Shown here piece by piece: positions 36,455 through 44,166 of a stretch of DNA of 64,000 nucleotides (position 1 is the stretch's first letter; the number at the start of each line of letters is the position of its first letter). The notes under the pieces are model-generated. The model was not told where the DNA came from, did not search any database, and saw nothing but the letters and a program-made list of their open reading frames with translations. The translations under genes were made by a program, and so were the position numbers. Source of the DNA: CCY15215 sp039194995. Lineage in GTDB: Bacteria > Cyanobacteriota > Cyanobacteriia > Cyanobacteriales > Spirulinaceae. The stretch covers positions 1-64,000 of the forward strand of contig JBCCVR010000012.1 in the NCBI GenBank assembly GCA_039194995.1, in the 5' to 3' direction.

Positions 36455-39400
36455 ATGACTCAATCATTAGCTCAAACGACTGAACTCGATGCGATCGCAA
36501 ATCAAGTATTGGATCGACTCACCGAACTTGATGAAAACCAAACAGATACTGAAATGAACGGATCGGAAAAGTTGTATGCTTCGATTGGAAGAGAATCTAA
36601 AGGCAATCTCTTACTGGCTTTAACGATTCCCAAAAATTTACCACCTGTTACGATTCACGGTTATTCTCTTGCGTGGACACAAGAAGCGCTCAATTATTTT
36701 GCAATTATTCAGAAAGAGAAGCAAAGTCTTCCTTACACTTGGTTTCGAGAATTAATTGAGCTAAGTCTTCCTAATATTTCGCGTCTCGAACCTAATATGG
36801 GACTCGATCCAAAATCGTTAAAACCCTACAATCGAAAAAGTCCAAACCCTTTTGCGTATTTGAACGAGCAAGAGAATCAAGATATTAACAAAGATTTGCG
36901 ATCGCTTCTCAATGAATGGATTACAGATTCTCTCAATCATTATGCTGAGGGAGATGAAAAATCTAAAAATGCGATCGCACAACTACGAGAACTTCAAGAT
37001 AAGTGCGAGCTTTTCTCGATCCGACCAATCTCCTGCGCTCTTCCTTGGCCTTGTTCGGAAGAAACAGGAACAGCACTCGGAAAAAATACACAATATTTCC
37101 GCTTTTTTGCAGAATATGCAGCCAGACAAATTGCAGGAAAAGAAATTTTTCAAGGGTTAGGAACAATTAAACGAATCATCACTCATCAAGGTGGAAAAAC
37201 TTCTGGAGCAATTCAACTGATTACCGATCCAATTCCAGAAAAAGAATATTTCAGCTTAGTTATTAACTTGAATGTTGTCACATTTCCTTCTCTACCCCAA
37301 CCGCTTCTTACTATTGATGTTTCAAAGCGTTTGTGGGCAAGTAAACTGGTTGATAAATCCTACAAACAAAAAAAGATCAATGGCCTGTTCTTTTCTAAGA
37401 AACATAGCGATCGCGCCTTTTGCTATAGCGTAAGATATGAAAAAAACAAACAAAAAAATGAGAAAAATAACAAAAATGGAAACTGGAAAACAGACAGTGC
37501 ATTTGACGCACTAAATCGAAAAATAAGAGAATCCATACAATCTTTTAATGGCTATGAAATTGCTGAAAGGAAAGCCTCGACTGAAGATTGCAAAGTTGTT
37601 TTAACTCAGCGTTACGGTATTCAAGACAAAAAAGAAAGCAATGGAGTTTTGTTAGGTGTTCCTGAAATAGACAAACTAGAGGCTTTTAAAGAAATCGTCA
37701 AAATCTTAGAGCCATTAGGGTTAAAACCTTTTACAGATTATTCTCCCATAAAATCTAACAGCTTGAAAACGGAAGATCGCACAATTAATCTATCAACATT
37801 ACTCAGTGCTGTTTTAGAAAAGTTGGAAACCGATCGCAACTCTGATTTTACAGAAGACTATCTGAAAAATCTGGGAAAAGATAAAAGCATTGAATTACTG
37901 CAAACATATTTTCAGATTCACCCAGATGGGATTCAGGAAAATGAAAAAAAACTTTTTGAGCAGAAATCTCAGATTGGAGAGCTAAATCAAATTATTAACG
38001 CTAATCAAGAAGCAATTCAGCAAATGTATCCTGATGAAAATCCCTTACTGGTGATTTTCTTTGAATCGATGGATCGAGGAGAAAAGAAGCTAATCGAAAC
38101 AGCCGTCAAAGTATTTTTTGGTAATACAGGTAATCCTGATGACATTGAAATTTGGAGTAATCAACTTCCAGAATATACCCATGGTGCCAAAGAAAGTTTA
38201 CCGGGAAAAACCTTAAAGTCTAGCGAACGTTTCCAAGAACGTATTAATGCTTGGAAAGGTAGCATAACAGAAATTTCTGAATTAAAACGGCGAACATTTT
38301 GCTTAGTTGTAGCAAAAGAATGGTTCAATAAAAAACACGATGATAAGGTTAACAAACTTGCGACTCGGCAGGTACTTTCCTCGTTTGCAGGTTCATGCGT
38401 ACAATTCTTACGCCCTTCTCAAAAAACTAAAAAAGGAAAACTCGAACTCGAGAATCTATTTCACCGAATTCAAACAGCAACTAAAGAGTTGTTATTTGCT
38501 CATTCTGCTCGTATTGATGGTGTCTCGAAAAAAGTCAAAGACTGGATGAATATAAGTGAAGAAAAGCAACCTAAAGAGATTATCGGGATTACGATTGTTC
38601 GGAAAAACCGCGATCGCTTTTTAGGTTTCGATCCTACTTTTATTCCTATTGCCATTCGTATTAATGTTGAAGATGGAAACTGCGAAATGTGCTGCACTTA
38701 CTGTGACGAATCCAATCAAGTTCAAACTAGCACTTGGGAAAAATTTCCTGATGCAATTTCTACAATATCTCAGATATCACCAGTTCGTCTTGCTGATATA
38801 AAGGAGGACAATTACCGAGATAAAACTCAAGATCGTTTCATGGAATTTGTCGAGAAAGTTATTTCAAATTCTGTTAATGAAGGAAAACAACCTTTGGTGA
38901 TGATTGAATCCACGAACTGTGCGACACTTTGGGGATGGTTAAACGATAAAAAGATTGATGCAGAAAATATAGATTTATCTCGTAAAAATCGTATATTGTC
39001 TATGCGAATGCACCAAGAATGGAAAGGTGCTCGCATTGTTCGTATCCGACAAGGCTATGCACCAAGACTAATCGAAGATAAAGCTCATCAATTAGTTGAA
39101 TCTTCACTAGAAGACGATCGCCCCAAAAAAGAACTGAAGAAATTACAGCCCGATCTCGAAATTCCTGCACCATCTGCTCAAATTTCCGGTTTATTTCGAT
39201 TGAATGTACCAGCAGAAGAAACTGCGAACAATAAATCCAATCGAAGTCGATTAGAGTGCATTAATTATTTTTCGATTCAGCATGAAGGAAAAACTAGGAA
39301 GATTCGAGGACTGAGTTGCTATCGTACCTTAACAATAGCGAAAGAGTATTGGGATAAAAAAGATGGAAGATCGCAACAGCAAAAGAGCATGGCAGGACAG

Positions 39401-39670
39401 AAATTGTACAAACAACAAGAATTAGAACCATTCAAAAAACAATGGGCGACTCCTAAAGCCCTTGAAATTGTTGTTACATTGCGTCAAGAAGGAGATGATC
39501 CCGATCGCATTGCTGGATTAGTCGAGTCTCTCCGCTACGGATTTGGGCATTATAATAAATGGACTGCTTTACCTGCTCCTCTATTTTTCGCTCGTGTTGT
39601 CCGCGATTATATTAGCTCTTTTGTTTTAGAGGATATTGCACTTGAAGATGACGAGGAGGATATCGAATAG
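36455..39670 (+). CDS. pPIWI-RE island gene 3: PIWI/RNase H-fold protein
   Basis: A 1071-residue protein starting two bp after the helicase stop. I assign it to the pPIWI-RE family from length, gene order and motifs: an N-terminal X-like domain (about 1-350; IHGYSLAWTQEALNYFAI, LSISCALPWP-like ISCALPWPCSEETG), a central MID-like region, and a C-terminal RNase H-like fold (about 730-1071). There the strand PLVMIESTNCATLWGWL (about 812-828), GARIVRIRQGYAPRLIED (about 857-874) and LVESLRYGFGHYNKWTALPA (about 1020-1040) fit the region where the family's conserved Arg and Glu lie. The family is proposed to bind RNA/DNA guides or hybrids. A DEDX catalytic tetrad is not obvious, so nuclease activity is uncertain. 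It ends in a very acidic tail. Confidence 0.7.
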   Translation: MTQSLAQTTELDAIANQVLDRLTELDENQTDTEMNGSEKLYASIGRESKGNLLLALTIPKNLPPVTIHGYSLAWTQEALNYFAIIQKEKQSLPYTWFRELIELSLPNISRLEPNMGLDPKSLKPYNRKSPNPFAYLNEQENQDINKDLRSLLNEWITDSLNHYAEGDEKSKNAIAQLRELQDKCELFSIRPISCALPWPCSEETGTALGKNTQYFRFFAEYAARQIAGKEIFQGLGTIKRIITHQGGKTSGAIQLITDPIPEKEYFSLVINLNVVTFPSLPQPLLTIDVSKRLWASKLVDKSYKQKKINGLFFSKKHSDRAFCYSVRYEKNKQKNEKNNKNGNWKTDSAFDALNRKIRESIQSFNGYEIAERKASTEDCKVVLTQRYGIQDKKESNGVLLGVPEIDKLEAFKEIVKILEPLGLKPFTDYSPIKSNSLKTEDRTINLSTLLSAVLEKLETDRNSDFTEDYLKNLGKDKSIELLQTYFQIHPDGIQENEKKLFEQKSQIGELNQIINANQEAIQQMYPDENPLLVIFFESMDRGEKKLIETAVKVFFGNTGNPDDIEIWSNQLPEYTHGAKESLPGKTLKSSERFQERINAWKGSITEISELKRRTFCLVVAKEWFNKKHDDKVNKLATRQVLSSFAGSCVQFLRPSQKTKKGKLELENLFHRIQTATKELLFAHSARIDGVSKKVKDWMNISEEKQPKEIIGITIVRKNRDRFLGFDPTFIPIAIRINVEDGNCEMCCTYCDESNQVQTSTWEKFPDAISTISQISPVRLADIKEDNYRDKTQDRFMEFVEKVISNSVNEGKQPLVMIESTNCATLWGWLNDKKIDAENIDLSRKNRILSMRMHQEWKGARIVRIRQGYAPRLIEDKAHQLVESSLEDDRPKKELKKLQPDLEIPAPSAQISGLFRLNVPAEETANNKSNRSRLECINYFSIQHEGKTRKIRGLSCYRTLTIAKEYWDKKDGRSQQQKSMAGQKLYKQQELEPFKKQWATPKALEIVVTLRQEGDDPDRIAGLVESLRYGFGHYNKWTALPAPLFFARVVRDYISSFVLEDIALEDDEEDIE

Positions 39671-39767
39671 CTGAAAAACAGAGAGTTTCCAAATGCGATC
39701 GCACTTCAGTCTGGTATATTAGAACTTAGAGTGACTCGTGCGATCGTCAATCGAAAAATATAAAACT

Positions 39768-40202
39768 ATGCCAGCAAAAGATCGTTATCATGATTGTGTC
39801 AAACAGGCATTAATTAAAGAGGGTTGGACAATCGTACAAGACCCCTTACGCTTGAGATGGGGGGCAAAAGATATGTATGTCGATCTAGGGGCTGAAAAAC
39901 TCTTTATTGCAGAAAAAGAAAAAACAAAAATTGCTGTAGAGATTAAAACCTTTATGGCAATATCAGAGATAAATGCTTTGGAAAATGCTCTAGGTCAATA
40001 TTTACTCTATCGTTCTGTAATGCGAAAAACAGAACCCGATCGCCTTCTCTATCTAGCCATTCCTAGCGATACTTATATCGACATCTTTGAAGAACCAATC
40101 GGACAACTTCTCAGAGAAGACTATCAACTTTTACTCATTGTTTTTGACATTAAATCGGAGGAAATTATCGAATGGATACCATGTCAACCTACCGAGAACT
40201 AA
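39768..40202 (+). CDS. xisH: XisH family protein (fdxN element excision controlling factor-like)
   Basis: A 144-residue protein: MPAKDRYHDCVKQALIKEGW, then DLGAEKLFIAEKEKTKIAVE followed by IKTF, then ALGQYLLYRSVM. XisH was found as a factor needed with XisI and recombinase XisF for fdxN element excision in heterocysts of Anabaena. Structurally XisH has a PD-(D/E)xK nuclease-like fold; the KIAVEIKTF strand fits the ExK of that fold. The ATG at 39768 is preceded by an AT-rich segment; the frame stays open 10 codons upstream. No fdxN element or recombinase is near. It begins 97 bp after the PIWI gene and overlaps xisI. Confidence 0.85.
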   Translation: MPAKDRYHDCVKQALIKEGWTIVQDPLRLRWGAKDMYVDLGAEKLFIAEKEKTKIAVEIKTFMAISEINALENALGQYLLYRSVMRKTEPDRLLYLAIPSDTYIDIFEEPIGQLLREDYQLLLIVFDIKSEEIIEWIPCQPTEN

Positions 40203-40525
40203 TCCAAAAAATTATTATCGGACATACAGAGATCCCTTATCAGGATGACGTTCAACTGGAAACAATTTTCGATCGCCAGCAAGATCGTTATTTATTGATG
40301 TTGGTAGGTCGCGAGAAAATCGATCGTAGAACGTCAGCAACAAAACGAGTTCACGGTTGTTTGATTCATATCGATATTATTGATGAAAAAATTTGGATTC
40401 AACGGGATGGTACAGAGGAAGGTGTTACGTCAGAACTGCTCGATGCAGGCATTCCTAAAGATAAAATTGTTTTGGCATTTTACGCACCCGAAATTAGACA
40501 AGATACAGGGTTTGCTGTTGCTTAA
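40172..40525 (+). CDS. xisI: XisI family protein
   Basis: A 117-residue protein: STYRELIQKIIIGHTEIPYQ, QDRYLLMLVGRE, RVHGCLIHIDIIDEKIWIQR and FYAPEIRQDTGFAVA, the full XisI pattern. XisI partners XisH. The ATG at 40172 has GGAGG 10 bp upstream, inside xisH, and the gene overlaps xisH by 31 bp; a second ATG three codons later (MSTYRE) is the conventional family start. XisH/XisI pairs are very common in cyanobacteria outside heterocyst formers, so they do not by themselves imply programmed DNA excision. Confidence 0.85.
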   Translation: MDTMSTYRELIQKIIIGHTEIPYQDDVQLETIFDRQQDRYLLMLVGREKIDRRTSATKRVHGCLIHIDIIDEKIWIQRDGTEEGVTSELLDAGIPKDKIVLAFYAPEIRQDTGFAVA

Positions 40526-40554
40526 TTCTAGAGCCATCGATTTTCTCATTCTTA

Positions 40555-41172
40555 CTAAGGCAACAAATCTCTAACAGCGATCGCGCCAATCGCTTGTCCC
40601 GAAATAACAACTTCGACCCGATCCGACTCTTGAAAATCGCGACGCTGTTGATAGGTTGGATTTTCGCCTAAAGGATCGGGTTGCGTATAGACTTCTAATT
40701 GTCTCTCCGATAAATTAAGCACCCAATAAATGGGAATTTCAGCACGAGCATATAAGCGCTTTTTTATGGTACGGTCGCGTTCTAAGGTCGAATCGGAAAT
40801 TTCCATCACTAAAGCAACATCTCTACCACCGGGATGGCGATCGAGATAGTCTCTCGTTTCTCCTCGCACGATCGCAATATCGGGTTCGGGTTCGCTATTG
40901 TCTAACGTAATGGGTTCTTGTGCATCCACATACCATCCTTGGGGTACAATCGCCTCAAGAGTAGTTCTCGCCAGTTTTGTTGCTGCACGATGGGGGGGAT
41001 TTTTTGCCATTTTTAAAACCAGCAATCCTTCTAATAATTCGATACGATCGCCCTTATCAAGAATTCCTGCAGCAATCATTTGATGATATTGTTCGACACT
41101 CAACCGCAATAAAGGTGCGTCGAGTTGCTTTGTATCGGCAGAAAAATTTTGCGAGGATATTATCGTAGTCAT
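40555..41172 (-). CDS. Uma2 family putative restriction endonuclease-fold protein
   Basis: A 205-residue Uma2 protein with intact motifs: LSVEQYHQMIAAGILDKGDR, IELLEGLLVLKMAKNPPHR, EPDIAIVRGETRDYL, DVALVMEISDSTLERDRTIK and EIPIYWVLNLSERQLEVY. The acidic residues in EPDIAIV and VMEISDS and the Lys after DRTI form the PD-(D/E)xK-like site. It is convergent with xisI across 29 bp, so it ends the pPIWI-RE/Xis region. Function in the cell unknown. Confidence 0.85.
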   Translation of the reverse strand: MTTIISSQNFSADTKQLDAPLLRLSVEQYHQMIAAGILDKGDRIELLEGLLVLKMAKNPPHRAATKLARTTLEAIVPQGWYVDAQEPITLDNSEPEPDIAIVRGETRDYLDRHPGGRDVALVMEISDSTLERDRTIKKRLYARAEIPIYWVLNLSERQLEVYTQPDPLGENPTYQQRRDFQESDRVEVVISGQAIGAIAVRDLLP

Positions 41173-41273
41173 CGCGTTATCTAATGGCTGTATTGTTGAT
41201 GTTAGCGGAAAGATCGAGGGGTGAGGAGCGCGATCGATGAGAAAATGAGGAGTTGTTCGGCGATCGCTCCCCC

Positions 41274-42047
41274 ATGCTAATTCCTTTAACCAATGCCCAA
41301 TTTTTTCGCGAGATTCGCTTGATTGCGACGGATATGGATGGCACCCTCACCAAGGATGAAAAGTTCACTCCGGCTTTATTTCAAGCCTTAGAATCTCTCG
41401 TAGAAGCTAATATCAATGTTTTGGTTACGACGGGGCGATCGGCGGGATGGGTGCATGCAGTAAAACATTATTTTCCCATCGTGGGGGCGATCGCGGAAAA
41501 TGGTGGCGTTTTCTACCCTCACGATTCCGATACGCCTCAAATCCTGACTCCCCTCCCCAGTATTCCCGAACACCGCCAGCAACTCGCCGCGATGTTTCGC
41601 CAACTGCAAAACAAATACCCCCAACTCCAAGAAGCAGAAGATAATCGCTATCGCCTCACGGATTGGACGTTTAGCGTGGAAGGATTGAGCGATCGCGACT
41701 TAGAAACCATTGCTCATTTTTGCCAGCAAGAAGGATATAGCTCTACTTACAGCACGGTGCAATGTCATATTAAACCCCTCAACCAAGATAAAGCAACGGG
41801 TTTAGAAGTCCTCCTCGATCGCCATTTTCCCCATCTCACCCCCCAACAACTCGTGACGATCGGCGACAGTCCCAACGATGAATCCCTCTTCGATCGCGAT
41901 CGTTTTCCTCATTCCGTCGGTGTCGCCAATGTTGTCCAATATCGCGAAATTCTCGCTCATTGTCCGACTTACATCACATCCTTGCCAGAATGCGACGGAT
42001 TTTGCGAATTAGTCTCTTTTTTGATAGAGAAGTCCAACAACCCATAA
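41274..42047 (+). CDS. HAD superfamily phosphatase, Cof-like
   Basis: A 257-residue HAD hydrolase of the Cof (IIB) type. Motif I is IRLIATDMDGTLTKDEKF, with nucleophile and acid aspartates DMD. Motif II is VLVTTGRSAGW. Motif III Lys is at QDKATGLEVLL, and motif IV is TIGDSPNDESLFD. Members dephosphorylate sugar phosphates or nucleotides; cyanobacterial homologues are of uncertain substrate (the mannosyl-3-phosphoglycerate or sucrose-phosphate type is possible). The ATG at 41274 is preferred to a TTG 21 bp upstream. Confidence 0.85.
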   Translation: MLIPLTNAQFFREIRLIATDMDGTLTKDEKFTPALFQALESLVEANINVLVTTGRSAGWVHAVKHYFPIVGAIAENGGVFYPHDSDTPQILTPLPSIPEHRQQLAAMFRQLQNKYPQLQEAEDNRYRLTDWTFSVEGLSDRDLETIAHFCQQEGYSSTYSTVQCHIKPLNQDKATGLEVLLDRHFPHLTPQQLVTIGDSPNDESLFDRDRFPHSVGVANVVQYREILAHCPTYITSLPECDGFCELVSFLIEKSNNP

Positions 42048-42048
42048 G

Positions 42049-42105
42049 AACCCACCCCCAACCCCCTCCCAAGAAGGGGAGTAGCCAATAATCAATCAAT
42101 AATTA
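42049..42105. repeat. dispersed C-rich/palindromic repeat copy
   Basis: ACCCACCCCCAACCCCCTCC then CAAGAAGGGGAG, then an AATAATCAATCAATAATT tail directly before the tlyA ATG. Same family as the copies at 42909 and 60330. Confidence 0.8.
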
Positions 42106-42106
42106 A

Positions 42107-42967
42107 ATGGCCAAACAACGATTAGATATATTACTGGTCGATCGCCATCTCTCGGAGTCCAGACAGCAAGCACAGAGATTAATCCGTGCGGGAGAAGTCA
42201 AGGTTAACGATCGCCTTATCGACAAGCCCGGGACAGAAGTGGATGTAGAAGCAACCATTTCTATCAAAGTCAAACCCCGCTACGTCTCTCGGGGAGGTGA
42301 AAAGCTCGAAAAAGCTATAAACGCCTTTAAAATCCCCGTAGAGGGTCGTATCTGCCTCGATGGGGGCATTTCTACAGGGGGGTTTACTGATTGTTTATTG
42401 CAAGCTGGGGCAAAATTAGTTTATGGCGTGGATGTGGGTTACGGCCAAGTGGCTTGGAAATTGCGCCAGTGCGATCGTGTCATTCTCAAAGAACGCACAA
42501 ATCTCCGCTATCTCACACCCGAAGCACTCTACAACGACAATCCTCGCCCCAATTTAGGCGTTGTCGATGTTTCTTTTATTTCTCTCAACAAAATCTTAGA
42601 ACCCTTCGGGAACTTGCTCGATTTTCCCAAAGAAGCGGTTTTACTGGTCAAACCGCAATTTGAAGTGGGGAAAGAGCGCGTCGGCAAAAAAGGAGTCGTC
42701 CGCAACCCGAAGGATCGAGCCGAGGCAATTTTTCGAGTCTTGGAAACCGCCCGAAAATTGGGCTGGCGCGATCGCGGTCTCACCCACTCTCCTATTTCCG
42801 GACCCGCCGGAAATATCGAATATCTCCTTTGGTTGAGTACCGAAGGGGAGGGGATCGATCTGACTCTCGCACAAATTCAACAAGAAACAGAAAAGGCGAT
42901 CGAACCCGACCCACCCCCCAACCCCCTCCCAAGAGGGGGAGAGCAACAAACAACCAATAACCAATAA
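42107..42967 (+). CDS. tlyA: TlyA family rRNA methyltransferase/hemolysin
   Basis: A 286-residue protein with an N-terminal S4 RNA-binding domain (residues about 1-60; KQRLDILLVDRHLSESRQQA, KVNDRLIDKPG) and an FtsJ-like Rossmann methyltransferase domain (about 60-250; YVSRGGEKLEKAINAFKI, CLDGGISTGGFTDCLLQAGA, VYGVDVGYGQVAWKLR, VVDVSFISL). TlyA methylates 2'-O of rRNA cytidines and was first named a hemolysin. The last about 19 residues (DPPPNPLPRGGEQQTTNNQ) are encoded by a copy of the dispersed repeat, so the natural C-terminus has been extended. Both ends of the gene touch repeat copies. Confidence 0.9.
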   Translation: MAKQRLDILLVDRHLSESRQQAQRLIRAGEVKVNDRLIDKPGTEVDVEATISIKVKPRYVSRGGEKLEKAINAFKIPVEGRICLDGGISTGGFTDCLLQAGAKLVYGVDVGYGQVAWKLRQCDRVILKERTNLRYLTPEALYNDNPRPNLGVVDVSFISLNKILEPFGNLLDFPKEAVLLVKPQFEVGKERVGKKGVVRNPKDRAEAIFRVLETARKLGWRDRGLTHSPISGPAGNIEYLLWLSTEGEGIDLTLAQIQQETEKAIEPDPPPNPLPRGGEQQTTNNQ

Positions 42968-42977
42968 CCAACAACTA
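42909..42977. repeat. dispersed repeat copy inside the tlyA 3' end
   Basis: ACCCACCCCCCAACCCCCTC, palindrome CTCCCAAGAGGGGGAG, then CAACAAACAACCAATAACC and a further CAATAACC. The copy runs from inside the tlyA frame past its stop to the end of the FHA gene. Confidence 0.85.
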
Positions 42978-43436
42978 AGTGATCAATGTATCTTTAGATT
43001 TATCTTCACCGGGCAATTTCGGTAAAGGTCGCTTGGAACCGCGTCTGAGCTTGTCATCGAGATCGCCCTCTTCAATCCGAATTTGAATCTGAGGGCCCGA
43101 ACTCGCCAGACGGATAATCATGCCATCTGTCACGGCAATCTTAGTAATGCGTTTGCCATCAATATAGGTTCCATTTGCCCCCAGATTGACCACTTCCCAA
43201 CTTGACGAACTGCTCGGTCGGACTTCGACATGATGGCGGGAGACAACTGCACTGTAGAGAATAACTTCATTATCTGTCGATCGCCCGATCCGAATGACTA
43301 AATTCGGTTCAAATGTCCAGCTTTGAACCGGCACGGCTTGCAGTGGATGCAGCAGAGTAAGCACGATGGCGGCAGTTGAATGATTCGAGTCCAGATTCGG
43401 ATTGACTTGTAACTCTTCAGATGTTCCGGAGTTCAT
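42975..43436 (-). CDS. FHA domain protein
   Basis: A 153-residue protein whose central part is a forkhead-associated domain binding phosphothreonine peptides: VIRIGRSTDNEVILYS (Gly-Arg and the Ser/Asn loop), then AVVSRHHVEVRP (Ser-Arg-His), WEVVNLGANGTYIDGKRI (Asn-Gly). The N-terminal 45 residues are polar and the C-terminal 40 are basic/acidic and unordered. Likely a target or adaptor of the Ser/Thr kinases of this genome, for example the one at 51492-53462, though this link is inference. Confidence 0.85.
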   Translation of the reverse strand: MNSGTSEELQVNPNLDSNHSTAAIVLTLLHPLQAVPVQSWTFEPNLVIRIGRSTDNEVILYSAVVSRHHVEVRPSSSSSWEVVNLGANGTYIDGKRITKIAVTDGMIIRLASSGPQIQIRIEEGDLDDKLRRGSKRPLPKLPGEDKSKDTLIT

Positions 43437-43732
43437 AGAAGTGGGTCAGGTAGCAAAATTTAACTTTAACTCAAAGTATACTCTGCCCTTTGTTTGGCGT
43501 AGAATTACTATCTATTGTACAGGCTGAGACCGGGCCTGACCAGAAAATAGCAATCCAGTTTGCCAATATCTCAACTTGCTTGTACTCCCGATCGGGTTGG
43601 GTTTCTCCAACAACCTTAAGGGAAATAGCAGATCGATTATCCAGCATTGTCAGCCATTTTCGCTAGATGTTAGCGCCCCCCACCCCCGACAGGGTGAGGG
43701 AGGTCGGGAAAATTGGGAAATCTTATCTTTTC

Positions 43733-43996
43733 CTAAAGTACGCCCGCATTGCTCAACCCCAAGATCATTCCTGCTCCGAGGAGATGGCCGAAACTGGCGG
43801 TTGCTAAGAGTTCGGGAACGCCAAAACCTTTCCAGAGTGCGGGTTTGGCGATGGGAAGATCGGGACCTTGTCCGGACTGTTGAATGGCAAAGCGACCGAT
43901 CGCGATCGCGAAGAGATTGCAAAAAATCATCACCACTGCCACGTTAGAGTTCCATTCGATGGTGGTGGGAACGACCGCCAGAAGTTCAAAATTCAT
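43733..43996 (-). CDS. psaK: photosystem I subunit PsaK
   Basis: An 87-residue two-helix protein at the edge of photosystem I, in contact with IsiA or neighbouring monomers. It starts MNFELLAVVPTTIEWNSNVA and has hydrophobic helix 1 (VAVVMIFCNLFAIAIGRFAI), the loop QQSGQGPDLPIAKPALWKG and helix 2 ending LGLSNAGVL, all typical. Longer upstream in-frame sequence has no conservation; ATG at 43996 is the family start. The gene is divergent from pepA; the roughly 170 bp between holds both promoters. The 296 bp downstream toward the FHA gene carry a C-rich block and no gene. Confidence 0.95.
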   Translation of the reverse strand: MNFELLAVVPTTIEWNSNVAVVMIFCNLFAIAIGRFAIQQSGQGPDLPIAKPALWKGFGVPELLATASFGHLLGAGMILGLSNAGVL

Positions 43997-44166
43997 GGTT
44001 TTAAATTGCCTTGTTCGTACAAAAGATTGACTAAAATTTAGAAAATTATAAGAATTCTTTGTCAAAAATTTGCCATTTGTTGCAATAGTTAATATTTCCC
44101 AATAGTCGTGAGGGGGGAACTTCCGCGCTAAAATTGATGCTTGGTAATCGAGCATTGGATCGACGG

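Noticed and set aside
39671..40525. An fdxN-type excision element associated with xisH/xisI
   Set aside because: No recombinase, nifD/fdxN-like target or direct-repeat boundary was seen, and xisH/xisI pairs are common without elements.
31284..41172. CRISPR array or Cas genes linked with the PIWI-type island
   Set aside because: No regularly spaced direct repeats and no Cas-like sequence were found.
43576..43947. 123-codon plus-strand frame overlapping psaK
   Set aside because: It is antisense to psaK and rich in Arg and Ser, as is typical of shadow frames.
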